The translations under genes were made by a program, and so were the position numbers. 64,000 bases of DNA from an uncultured Bacilli bacterium (GTDB lineage: Bacteria; Bacillota_I; Bacilli_A; RF39; UBA660), in contig CAKOKQ010000001.1 in NCBI GenBank assembly GCA_934095825.1, positions 62,001 through 126,000 on the forward strand, read 5' to 3'. Shown here one piece after another: positions 39,279-47,138 of the stretch (positions are counted from its first letter, which is position 1; every line of letters begins with the position of its first letter). The notes below the pieces were generated by a model. It searched no databases. It saw only the letters and a program-made list of their open reading frames with translations, and was not told where the DNA came from.

Positions 39279-39305
39279 AGTGGTATTTAAAATACTGCTT
39301 TTTTT
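39279..39305 (+). terminator. Terminator after engB
   Basis: AGTGGTAT (39279-39286) and ATACTGCT (39292-39299) form an 8-bp stem with two wobbles, followed by a T run. Confidence 0.65.
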
Positions 39306-39325
39306 CTTGTTTATAATAATTATTA

Positions 39326-39367
39326 TTTCTTCCCACCCTCCACACCCTAAAAAGTATATTTTATAAA
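39326..39367 (-). repeat. 42-bp G-rich dispersed repeat, copy B
   Basis: The minus strand reads TTTATAAAATATACTTTTTA, then GGGTGTGGAGGGTGGGAAG and AAA. It matches copy A (2279-2320) at 37 of 42 positions, including an uninterrupted 18-bp block. It lies in the engB-ABC transporter gap, opposite in orientation to copy A. Confidence 0.7.
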
Positions 39368-39404
39368 GATTGTTTTTTATGATATTTTATAATTAAATTA
39401 TTTC

Positions 39405-39433
39405 TTTACTAGAAGTAAAACTTACTATATAAT
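39405..39433 (+). promoter_or_regulatory. Promoter for the ABC-2 exporter
   Basis: TTTACT (39405-39410), a 17-bp spacer and a perfect TATAAT (39428-39433). Confidence 0.6.
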
Positions 39434-39455
39434 TTAACTATAGGATAGTGATGTT

Positions 39456-40370
39456 ATGAAGAAAGATAATTATGTCATTGAAGTTAATAATTTAGATAAG
39501 AAATATGGTCATGTTTTAGCTTTAGATAATTTAAGTTTAAAGGTGCCTGAAGGAAGTATTTATGGACTTATTGGTCGAAATGGAGCAGGAAAGACGACTT
39601 TAATTAGAGTTTTATGCGGCTTGCAATTACCTAGTAAAGGTGGTTTTACTATTTATGGGATTGATAATGAGAACCAAGAAATTTATAAAGTTCGCAAAAA
39701 ATTAGGAGCAATTGTTGAAACTTGTTCTTTATATTTAGAGAAAACCGCTTATGAGAATATGGTTTTACAAGCAACTTTATGTGGTAACAAGGATAAAAAT
39801 AAAATATTAGAACTCCTAAAACTAGTTAATTTAGAAAACAATAGTAAAAAAGTAAAAAACTATTCTTTGGGTATGCGTGAGCGTTTAGGAATAGCTATGA
39901 CTTTAATAAATGATGCTAAAATATTAATTTTAGATGAACCAACTAACGGTTTAGATCCCGTTGGAATTAATGATATTAGAAATGTTATTTTAAAATTAAA
40001 TAAAGAACTAAAAATTACTTTTATAATTTCCAGCCATTATTTGGATGAGTTATCCAAGATAGCTACAGATTATGGCATTATTGAAAAAGGTCATTTAATT
40101 GAAGCAATTAGTAAAAAAGAATTAATGCAAAAACTAGAAAAGACGACTTTAATCAAAGTTAATAAAAATAAAGTTTTACAAGATTATTTTAAACAAGAAA
40201 AGATTAAGTATCATTTAAAAGATAATACTTTTCTAGTTAGTAGTCCATTAAATATTAATAAAATGGTTGTTTATTTAGATAAGCTTAAATGTCAAGTTTT
40301 AGATATTACAAGTAGAGAAGAGTCTTTAGAAGATTATTTTTTAGGAAAAGTAGGTGATAAAAATGCTTAA
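39456..40370 (+). CDS. ABC-2 type transporter ATP-binding protein
   Basis: This 304-residue ATPase is of the BcrA/DrrA-like exporter class. Walker A is GRNGAGKTT (about 40-48). The signature is the degenerate YSLGMRERLG, typical of this class, and Walker B is LILDEPTNGLDP. The C-terminal 80 residues form the extra domain seen in BcrA-like proteins. It overlaps its permease by 8 nt. Lantibiotic or bacitracin-type resistance, or export of an envelope component, is possible; the substrate cannot be read from the sequence. Confidence 0.9.
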   Translation: MKKDNYVIEVNNLDKKYGHVLALDNLSLKVPEGSIYGLIGRNGAGKTTLIRVLCGLQLPSKGGFTIYGIDNENQEIYKVRKKLGAIVETCSLYLEKTAYENMVLQATLCGNKDKNKILELLKLVNLENNSKKVKNYSLGMRERLGIAMTLINDAKILILDEPTNGLDPVGINDIRNVILKLNKELKITFIISSHYLDELSKIATDYGIIEKGHLIEAISKKELMQKLEKTTLIKVNKNKVLQDYFKQEKIKYHLKDNTFLVSSPLNINKMVVYLDKLKCQVLDITSREESLEDYFLGKVGDKNA

Positions 40371-41118
40371 TTTACTTTTAACAGATTTAAAGCGTTTTCT
40401 AAAGGATAAAACATTTTATATTGGTCTGGTTATTTTAGCCCTTTATGGTTTTATTAATGTTAGAAATTATGCTTGTTTTCAAGGAATATGTGAAAGAATT
40501 GATGGTAGTAGTCTTCTTTTAGGAGTTCCAATTGCTGTTATATTATTTATCATTTTCTTTATTAGCTTTTTTATGGGTAGTGATTATGAAGAAGGAACAA
40601 TTCGTAATAAGATAATTATTGGTAAAAAGCGAAGAGATATTTATTTATCCAATTTATTAATTTCTTTTTTAGCGGTAACCTTGTATTTTGTCATTTATTA
40701 TTTAGCAATTAGATATAGTTTACATTATTATGAAGGGACAATTGAGTTAGATAAAGTTATTTTTAGATATTTGATATTTGATGGTTATTTAGCAACTTTA
40801 GCATTTGTTTCTTTATTTGTTTTGGGGTCTATGTTATTTATAAGTAAAGCAGGTTCTTTATTAGCAAACTTAATAAGTTATGGCTTTTTAATGTTTGGCT
40901 CCATGATAGCATGGGCTAGCTTTTGGGATTCCAAATTGTTACAAAGTAAAGAAATTAGATTAATGCTAGAAATGGTTCCCAGTATGCAGTTAAGCTTGCT
41001 TTTAGATGATTATGAAAAGATAATTAATTATAAAATTATGGGCTTGGGTTCTTTATTCTTTATAATTTTAATTAATTCTTTAGGTATGCTTCTTTTTGAA
41101 GTAAAAGATTTAAAGTAA
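40363..41118 (+). CDS. ABC-2 type transporter permease
   Basis: This protein of about 251 residues has six hydrophobic helices, and the cytoplasmic loop contains YEEGTIRNKIIIGKKRRDIYLS, the ABC-2 permease signature region (split here: YEEGTIRNKI then GKKRRDIY). I chose ATG 40363 with AGGTGAT upstream over GTG 40354. It forms an exporter with the ATPase just upstream. No sensor kinase or response regulator is adjacent, unlike many bacitracin-type modules. Confidence 0.85.
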   Translation: MLNLLLTDLKRFLKDKTFYIGLVILALYGFINVRNYACFQGICERIDGSSLLLGVPIAVILFIIFFISFFMGSDYEEGTIRNKIIIGKKRRDIYLSNLLISFLAVTLYFVIYYLAIRYSLHYYEGTIELDKVIFRYLIFDGYLATLAFVSLFVLGSMLFISKAGSLLANLISYGFLMFGSMIAWASFWDSKLLQSKEIRLMLEMVPSMQLSLLLDDYEKIINYKIMGLGSLFFIILINSLGMLLFEVKDLK

Positions 41119-41159
41119 ATAAAATCAAGATGTTTTTAATAATATTAAGTAAGATTTAG

Positions 41160-41191
41160 ATAGAACCCGATTTAGGAGTTCTATTTTTTTT
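41160..41191 (+). terminator. Terminator after the ABC-2 exporter
   Basis: ATAGAAC (41160-41166) pairs with GTTCTAT (41178-41184) and is followed by eight Ts. Confidence 0.75.
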
Positions 41192-41192
41192 C

Positions 41193-41220
41193 TTTACTTA
41201 TCTTTAATTTCAAGTATAAT
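41193..41220 (+). promoter_or_regulatory. Promoter for the glycosyltransferase gene
   Basis: TTTACT (41193-41198), a 16-bp spacer and TATAAT (41215-41220). Confidence 0.6.
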
Positions 41221-41237
41221 TTTAAATAGGTGATGGT

Positions 41238-42392
41238 ATGCAAAAAGTAACAATTTTATCCTTACATTTAGGATATGGTGGTGCCGAAAGGTGTATTACA
41301 AATTTAGCTAATAGTTTAGTTGATAAATATAAGGTAGAAATATTATCTGTTTATAAACTTTATGATGAGCCTGCTTTTGAGATTGATGAAAGGGTTAATG
41401 TTCGTTATCTAACGAATGTTTTGCCTAACAGAGATGATATTCGCTATGATTTAAAACATTTAAAAGTATTTAGTTTAATTAAAGACTTTGGTTATGCCTT
41501 AAATGTTTTAAATCTAAAAAAGAAAAAAACTATTGATGCGATAGATGCTTGTGATAGTGATATTATTATTAGCAGTAAAGTATATTTTAATAAGCTTCTT
41601 GGTGAATATAAAAACGATGGTGTTAGAGCCATTGGCTGGGAACATAATTATAATAATCATACTAAAAAAGAAATTAAGGAATTTATTAACTCCTGTAAGT
41701 ATTTAGATGATGTTGTGCTGGTTAATAAAGAGCTGCAAGAGTTTTATAGAAATGAATTTCTTAAGAATAATCTAAAGTGTCAAGTTAGATATATTCCCAA
41801 TTATATTGATGATGTTAGTAAGACGACCACTAAGTATGATAATAGAAATTTAATTGCTGTTGGTAGATTAGAAGCTGTTAAAGGTTTTGCTGATTTAATT
41901 AAAGTTTATAAATTGGTTAATTTAAAGACCCAAGGTACTTCTTTAACTTTAGTTGGTGATGGTAAAGAAAAGAATAGCCTTTTTGAGACAATAGTTAAAA
42001 ATGATTTAGCTAGTAAAGTTAAAATGACAGGATATTTATTCCAAGATGATATTGATAAGTTATATGATAATTCTTGTCTTTATATTATGACAAGTCATTC
42101 GGAATCCTTTGGACTTGTTATGTTAGAGGCCATGAGCCATGGCTTGCCTGTGGTGGCATTTTCTTCAGCTGAAGGAGCAAGAGAGTTAATTCAAGATGGT
42201 TATAATGGTTATTTAATTAATAATCGTAATGAATATGAAATGGCTGATAAAATTATTGAACTATTAAATGATAATGCTAAATTAAAAAATATGGGTAAAA
42301 ATGCTTATACTTCGGCTAAAAAATATACTAAAGAAGCAGTAATTAAAACTTGGGAGCAGTTATTAGATGAAAAACAAAATAAAGAAAACTAA
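41238..42392 (+). CDS. Family 4 glycosyltransferase (GT-B fold)
   Basis: The 384-residue enzyme has an N-terminal HLGYGGAERCITNLAN acceptor-side motif and the donor-site GRLEAVKGFADLI. The C-terminal ESFGLVMLEAMSHGLPVVAF contains the E-x7-E element of family 4 retaining transferases. It is probably cytoplasmic and builds a cell-surface polysaccharide. AGGTGATG precedes the ATG. It overlaps the next gene, an O-antigen-ligase-like protein, by 26 nt. Confidence 0.92.
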   Translation: MQKVTILSLHLGYGGAERCITNLANSLVDKYKVEILSVYKLYDEPAFEIDERVNVRYLTNVLPNRDDIRYDLKHLKVFSLIKDFGYALNVLNLKKKKTIDAIDACDSDIIISSKVYFNKLLGEYKNDGVRAIGWEHNYNNHTKKEIKEFINSCKYLDDVVLVNKELQEFYRNEFLKNNLKCQVRYIPNYIDDVSKTTTKYDNRNLIAVGRLEAVKGFADLIKVYKLVNLKTQGTSLTLVGDGKEKNSLFETIVKNDLASKVKMTGYLFQDDIDKLYDNSCLYIMTSHSESFGLVMLEAMSHGLPVVAFSSAEGARELIQDGYNGYLINNRNEYEMADKIIELLNDNAKLKNMGKNAYTSAKKYTKEAVIKTWEQLLDEKQNKEN

Positions 42393-43650
42393 TAAGCCTC
42401 AAAAGGAAAAAAATAAAAGAAATTTAGGGGTAAAGTCTAATAATAAAATGACTATGAAATTGTCTAAAATTATTGCCATCTTTTTAATGGTATTTGTTAT
42501 TTTACAACCCATAATGGATACTTTAACTTATTTACAAATAAGATATAATTTTAATTTTCTTAGTATTTCTAGTCTTTTTAGAACTATTACTTTTACTTTA
42601 ATAATTTTATATCTTTTACTTGATAAAGATAAAAGAAAGAACATATGGTTTTTACTTATTTATTTTCTAATTTATTTAGGTTGTCAAGTATTTTGGCTAA
42701 ACAATGGTCTAAGTAGTAGTTTAAATACCCTTTTAACGATTTTTTATCTACCGGTTATAATTATTTTTATGAATAAAGCGGATATTGATAAGAAGTATTT
42801 TAATTTGAAAATAATTATGATAACTTATTTAATTTATTTAAACTTAATTATAATTTCTTATCTTTTTAAATATGGTAATTATGCTAATAATTTTTATGAA
42901 GGTAAGAATGGCTTTTATGGGTTGTTTTATGGGGGTAATGAGATAAGTAATATCTTAGTTATTATGTTACCTTTAGTAATAGAGTATCTAGTTAGAAAAA
43001 AAAGTTACTTTTTAATTAGCTTAACTTTTATCGAACTACTTTTATGTATTTATTTAGTAGGCACTAAAACTTTAATTTTAGGAAGTATTATTGTTAGTAT
43101 TTATTTTCTTATTAAATATTTACGCCCCGTTTATAAAAAGCTAGATAGTAAGAACAAGTATCTTATTTGGACTTTCTTAGTTTTATTAGTTATTGGAGTT
43201 ATATTAATATTACCTAAAATGGCTGTTACTAAAAATATAATCAGGGCGATAAACTATTATGGCTTTAATTTAAGTAATATCTTTAGTTTAAATGGCCTAG
43301 ATAAGTTAGTCTTTAGTGGTCGATTAGAAATATTAAATAAGGTTAATAATTTATATTTAAATAGTCCACTAGTTAGTATACTAATGGGACTAGGTAAAAG
43401 CTATGTAAATACCTTTAAAGGAATAGAAATAGATATTTTTGATATTTTCTTTTCCATTGGTATTATTGGTATTCTAATATATGGTTATTTATGTTTTAAA
43501 AATATTAAAGGTACTAAATTAAAAGGTGTATACTTATTTACTTTTATTTTAAGTATTATGATATCCTTAGTTACTGGTCATGTTTTAAATATGCCAAATG
43601 TTAGTATTTATATAGGATTACTTTTCGTTTTAAATAAACAAGAAGAGTAG
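42367..43650 (+). CDS. O-antigen ligase/polymerase-like membrane protein
   Basis: This 427-residue protein has a Lys-rich cytoplasmic N-terminus of about 35 residues and then about ten membrane helices. A long periplasm-equivalent loop (about 305-355) follows the central helices. The stretch YLVGTKTLILGSIIVSIYF resembles the conserved core of the Wzy/WaaL/RfaL superfamily. Together with the upstream glycosyltransferase it suggests assembly or attachment of a surface glycan. The overlap of 26 nt supports co-translation. Confidence 0.8.
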   Translation: MKNKIKKTNKPQKEKNKRNLGVKSNNKMTMKLSKIIAIFLMVFVILQPIMDTLTYLQIRYNFNFLSISSLFRTITFTLIILYLLLDKDKRKNIWFLLIYFLIYLGCQVFWLNNGLSSSLNTLLTIFYLPVIIIFMNKADIDKKYFNLKIIMITYLIYLNLIIISYLFKYGNYANNFYEGKNGFYGLFYGGNEISNILVIMLPLVIEYLVRKKSYFLISLTFIELLLCIYLVGTKTLILGSIIVSIYFLIKYLRPVYKKLDSKNKYLIWTFLVLLVIGVILILPKMAVTKNIIRAINYYGFNLSNIFSLNGLDKLVFSGRLEILNKVNNLYLNSPLVSILMGLGKSYVNTFKGIEIDIFDIFFSIGIIGILIYGYLCFKNIKGTKLKGVYLFTFILSIMISLVTGHVLNMPNVSIYIGLLFVLNKQEE

Positions 43651-43660
43651 TTCTTTTTTT
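43640..43660 (+). terminator. Terminator at the end of the ligase-like gene
   Basis: AAGAA (43640-43644), loop GAGTAG, TTCTT (43651-43655), then a T run. The stem overlaps the stop codon and is short. Confidence 0.55.
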
Positions 43661-43779
43661 ATTGTTTTTAAGCCTATATATAATAAGGAAAATAACTATT
43701 ATGACTTATTATGTTTATAAGATATAGGATATACTACGCTAGTTTTATTGAATAAGCAAGTATTTTTTATTATTTGTTT

Positions 43780-43815
43780 AAAAAAAGAAGCCTTACTTTT
43801 TATTTAAGTCTTCTT
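43780..43815 (-). terminator. Terminator of the RHH gene (minus strand)
   Basis: On the minus strand AAGAAGACTTA and TAAGGCTTCTT form an 11-position stem with one mismatch, followed by Ts. The RHH stop codon lies inside it. Confidence 0.7.
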
Positions 43816-43984
43816 TCTTTAAATTTTTAAGAGCATATTCTATACATTCATTAAGTAATCTATTAACAGAAATATTAGTAGTTTTAGATAATTCTTCTAT
43901 TTTCTTTAGGGTAGATAATTTTATTCTAATAGTTTTTAAAGTTGATTTCTCATCTTCTAAATTGGGTAGGCAAAATTCTTGCAT
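43793..43984 (-). CDS. Ribbon-helix-helix (Arc/CopG-like) protein
   Basis: This 63-residue protein has the RHH pattern: strand KTIRIKLS, helix TLKKIEELSKTT, turn NISVN and helix RLLNECIEYALKNL. Such proteins are DNA-binding dimers, often regulators or antitoxins. No toxin-like partner is adjacent. It is divergent from the surface-protein gene at 44105, with 120 bp between them, so control of that gene is possible (inference). GGAGAAAT lies just before the ATG. Confidence 0.8.
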   Translation of the reverse strand: MQEFCLPNLEDEKSTLKTIRIKLSTLKKIEELSKTTNISVNRLLNECIEYALKNLKKEDLNKK

Positions 43985-44104
43985 GGTATTTCTCCTTCTA
44001 TAAGAATTTTATAAAAATGTAGTACATTTAGTAAGTTACACAATTTGTGGGACTTAATTTAAAAATTAAAATATAGTGTAATAATTTTAGATAGAAGGTT
44101 AAAA

Positions 44105-45352
44105 ATGAGTATGTTAAAGAAAAGGTGTTTTTTATTTTGCTTAATAGTTTTGGTAATAGGTAATATTTGGTTTTTAAATTTAAAAAATGATAATTCTAAT
44201 TTAATTGGTACTTATATAGATGGTGAATATACAAGTAATATACCTAGTAAAGATGATGGTTATGTTGTAGAAAAAATAGTCTGTGATAATGAGGCAGTAG
44301 GTGAATGGAATTATGATGACTGGGGATTATTAATTAAAAATATGACTAAGAAATCAAAATGTAATGTTTATTTTAAAAAGGGTATAAAGTTAGCAGATAC
44401 TATAACTTTAGTTGATACTACTGGCAAATGTCCAACTGTAAATAAAGATGGTTCGGTTAATGTAACTAGTGCTGAATCAGAAAATTCACTATTATGTATG
44501 GCCCCAGATAACTATGGAACTTCTTATTATTTTAGAGGTAATGTCCAGAATAACTATGTCTATTTTGCTAACCTTTACTGGCGTATAATTCGTATTAATG
44601 GCGATGGTTCTATAAGAATGATATATGATGGAACGACGGCTCATGAAAATGGGGAAGCAAGTGCTGATAGAAAAATTGGCGACAGTACTTTTAATGAAAA
44701 ATATGATGATAATGCTTATGTAGGTTATATGTATGGAACCGCAGGCTCATCAACATATGAAAAAACGCGCGAAAATATCCATGATTCAACAATCAAAAAA
44801 TATATTGATAACTGGTATGAGAATAATATTAAGAATAACGATTCTGAACGATATTTGGCAGATAATCTTTTCTGTAATGATAGAACGATAGCTACTGGAA
44901 AAGTAGATTCAACATATACTAATTTTGGATATGGTGAAAACAAGACTACATATAGATGGTATTATGGCTCATGGAATGGCTATAAAACTTATGATAATGA
45001 CGCTATGATATTATTTTGCAAAAACATTATTGATAGTTTGGCAGTGTCTTCTTACAGTAAATCTTTATCATATCCAATTGGCCTTATAAACGAAGATGAG
45101 GTATTACTTGCTGGTGGATATGCCATAAAAAATACTAAATTTTATCTGTACATTGGAAATAATTATTGGACTATGACACCATACACTTTTGATGGAACCG
45201 ATGCTATTATGAGATATTTATCGTATGATGGAAGTGCACACATTGCTAATGGTGTAAAAGGCATACGCGGTGTTAAACCTGTTATTAATTTAAAGGCTGG
45301 CTCATTAACAATAGGTGATGGAACTATTTCTAATGTGTATAGGATTTCTTGA
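44105..45352 (+). CDS. Membrane-anchored surface protein, paralogue 1
   Basis: The protein has 415 residues. An N-terminal membrane anchor (about residues 9-24) is followed by SNIPSKDDGYVVEKIVCDNE and WNYDDWGLL, ending KSKCNVYF: the Cys/Trp module shared with 1003 and 45779. The C-terminal domain (about 130-415) has YYFRGNVQNNYVYFANLYWR, RINGDGSIRMIYDG and the ending GVKPVINLKAG, GDGTISN. It is about half identical over most of its length to the protein at 45779. The function is unknown; it is probably exposed on the cell surface. AAGG precedes the ATG. Confidence 0.78.
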   Translation: MSMLKKRCFLFCLIVLVIGNIWFLNLKNDNSNLIGTYIDGEYTSNIPSKDDGYVVEKIVCDNEAVGEWNYDDWGLLIKNMTKKSKCNVYFKKGIKLADTITLVDTTGKCPTVNKDGSVNVTSAESENSLLCMAPDNYGTSYYFRGNVQNNYVYFANLYWRIIRINGDGSIRMIYDGTTAHENGEASADRKIGDSTFNEKYDDNAYVGYMYGTAGSSTYEKTRENIHDSTIKKYIDNWYENNIKNNDSERYLADNLFCNDRTIATGKVDSTYTNFGYGENKTTYRWYYGSWNGYKTYDNDAMILFCKNIIDSLAVSSYSKSLSYPIGLINEDEVLLAGGYAIKNTKFYLYIGNNYWTMTPYTFDGTDAIMRYLSYDGSAHIANGVKGIRGVKPVINLKAGSLTIGDGTISNVYRIS

Positions 45353-45361
45353 TAAAGTAAG

Positions 45362-45390
45362 ATATAGATTTATAACGGTCTATATTTTTT
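45362..45390 (+). terminator. Terminator after surface paralogue 1
   Basis: ATATAGA (45362-45368) pairs with TCTATAT (45379-45385), then a T run. The same terminator follows paralogue 2 at 47053, showing that the duplication included it. Confidence 0.75.
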
Positions 45391-45446
45391 GCTTTTTATT
45401 GGACCTTTTAGTACTTGATTAAATGACTTTTTCTTAAAATAAAAAT

Positions 45447-45736
45447 TTTCATAGAGTTTAAAGCTCTATGAAAGCGTATTTTCGTACTTTATTTTTAATT
45501 TATATGTTAACTATATCACAAACTTTGGTCTTTTTCCATACCAAATAGTTACTCTTTAAAATAATTCATAGTCAGTTTTTTAGTCAAAAAAATATGTAAA
45601 CTTTCTAGTATTTATCTAGCTTTGCTTGTGTAAAGTAGATATTTTGACTATAAATTATTCTGGTCAAATTTCTGGTCAAAACTGCTTTAAAGCCCGTAAT
45701 TACGGGACTTTTCATAGAGCTTTAAACTCTAAGAAA
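45447..45736. repeat. Inverted-repeat pair in the gap between the two paralogues
   Basis: The 426-bp gap at 45353-45778 has no credible gene. It holds a hairpin TTTCATAGAG/CTCTATGAAA (45447-45473). A near-identical copy lies in opposite orientation (45710-45736). Directly before the second copy is CCCGTAATTACGGG (45693-45706), a perfect palindrome. TTCTGGTCAAA occurs twice in tandem (45658-45680 region). Two flanking inverted repeats could be element ends or terminators; the origin is unknown. Confidence 0.6.
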
Positions 45737-45778
45737 TGTGTCAATTTTTGTAAAGCTTTGGAATGGAGATTATGGGGT

Positions 45779-47044
45779 ATGAGAAAAAGAATAATAATTG
45801 TTTTAACTATAATAATATTTATTGGTTGTTTTATAAATACTAACAATAGTAATAATTCTAGTTTAATTGGAGCTTATATAGATGGTGAATATGCAAGTAA
45901 TATACCAAGTAAAGATGATGGTTATATTGTTGAAAAAATAGTCTGTGATAATGAGGCAAATGCTACTTGGGATTATAAAAGTTGGGGGTTACTATTAACA
46001 AATGTCAAAAAGAAGGCTAAATGTAATGTTTATTTTACGAAAGATGATATCTTTAATTCAATTAAGGCAAATCTTGATACTACTGGGAAATGTCCTGTTG
46101 TAGATGATACTGGGAAAACTAAGCTAAGTGGTCCTGAAACTGAGAATGCATTAATTTGCAGTATTCCAGATGACTATGGAACTTCATATTATTATCGAGG
46201 ACCAGTTCAGAATAATTATGTTTATTTTGCAGGATATTACTGGCGCATAATGAGAATTAATGGGGACGGTTCAATAAGAATGATATACGATGGGACAATG
46301 GCACATGAGAATAGCGAATCAACCGAGGATAAAATAATTGGGTATAGCACATTCAATGACAAATCTGGTGATAATGCCTATGTTGGTTATATGTATGGAA
46401 CACCAAACTCATCGACATATGAAGAAACACATAAAAATATTAATTCTTCGACCATAAAAAGTTATCTTGATGATTGGTATATAAAAAACTTGGAAAATCA
46501 AAATGACTTTATTGCTGACAATATTTTTTGCAACGATAGAACTATTCATGGATATTCTAGTTCAGAATACATAAATACTAAATTGGGTTATAGTAATAAT
46601 TCAACTTATTATCGTTGGGCTTTTGCTATATATGGTAATGATACTTATAATGCCTATAATTATTTATTTTGTACAAATAAAAATGATAGTTTTACGGTTT
46701 CTGATAAGATACATGGTAATGGAGATTTGTCTTATGCAATTGGGTTAATATCTAAAGATGAGCTACTTTTAGCAGGTGGTTGGGGTGAGCGTGAACTAGA
46801 AAATATTAAAAAATTATATTTTTATACTGGCATAGCTTATTGGACAATATCACCTCATTGGGTTGGAAGCATAGGTAATGCTACAGGTGATTATGTTGCG
46901 ATGGGAAGTTTAAGTAAGGATTCAGATACTAATATGAGTACTTCTATATTAGAAAAATTAGGTGTTAAACCAGTTATTAATCTAAAACCTAACTCTTTAA
47001 AACTAGGTGATGGAACCATATCTAATGCGTATAGAGTTTCTTAA
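45779..47044 (+). CDS. Membrane-anchored surface protein, paralogue 2
   Basis: The 421-residue protein has a membrane anchor (about residues 4-20) followed by the same NIPSKDDGYIVEKIVCDNE and WDYKSWGLLL module ending KAKCNVYF. The C-terminal domain contains NNYVYFAGYYWRIMRINGDG and ends GVKPVINLKPN, GDGTISNAYRVS. The start is taken at ATG 45779, where the sequence aligns with paralogue 1; a 51-codon upstream extension to 45626 crosses the repeat region and is not protein-like. Tandem duplication with 44105 is clear. Confidence 0.75.
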   Translation: MRKRIIIVLTIIIFIGCFINTNNSNNSSLIGAYIDGEYASNIPSKDDGYIVEKIVCDNEANATWDYKSWGLLLTNVKKKAKCNVYFTKDDIFNSIKANLDTTGKCPVVDDTGKTKLSGPETENALICSIPDDYGTSYYYRGPVQNNYVYFAGYYWRIMRINGDGSIRMIYDGTMAHENSESTEDKIIGYSTFNDKSGDNAYVGYMYGTPNSSTYEETHKNINSSTIKSYLDDWYIKNLENQNDFIADNIFCNDRTIHGYSSSEYINTKLGYSNNSTYYRWAFAIYGNDTYNAYNYLFCTNKNDSFTVSDKIHGNGDLSYAIGLISKDELLLAGGWGERELENIKKLYFYTGIAYWTISPHWVGSIGNATGDYVAMGSLSKDSDTNMSTSILEKLGVKPVINLKPNSLKLGDGTISNAYRVS

Positions 47045-47052
47045 TAAGTAAG

Positions 47053-47081
47053 ATATAGATTTATGATAGTCTATATTTTTT
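47053..47081 (+). terminator. Terminator after surface paralogue 2
   Basis: ATATAGA (47053-47059) pairs with TCTATAT (47070-47076), followed by Ts. It is nearly identical to the one at 45362. Confidence 0.75.
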
Positions 47082-47082
47082 C

Positions 47083-47111
47083 TTGCTATCATAATAATTT
47101 TTTTCTATAAT
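47083..47111 (+). promoter_or_regulatory. Promoter for the FtsX/ABC transporter genes
   Basis: TTGCTA (47083-47088), a 17-bp spacer and a perfect TATAAT (47106-47111), starting two bases after the preceding terminator. Confidence 0.7.
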
Positions 47112-47138
47112 GAACTTAGTTAGGATAAGTATGAGTTT

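Noticed and set aside
45447..45736. CRISPR-like or complete transposon
   Set aside because: There are only two inverted copies, no regular spacers and no transposase; it is kept only as an unexplained repeat pair.
45626..45778. N-terminal extension of surface paralogue 2
   Set aside because: The 51 extra codons cross a palindrome and hairpin repeat, lack a signal peptide, and do not align with paralogue 1.
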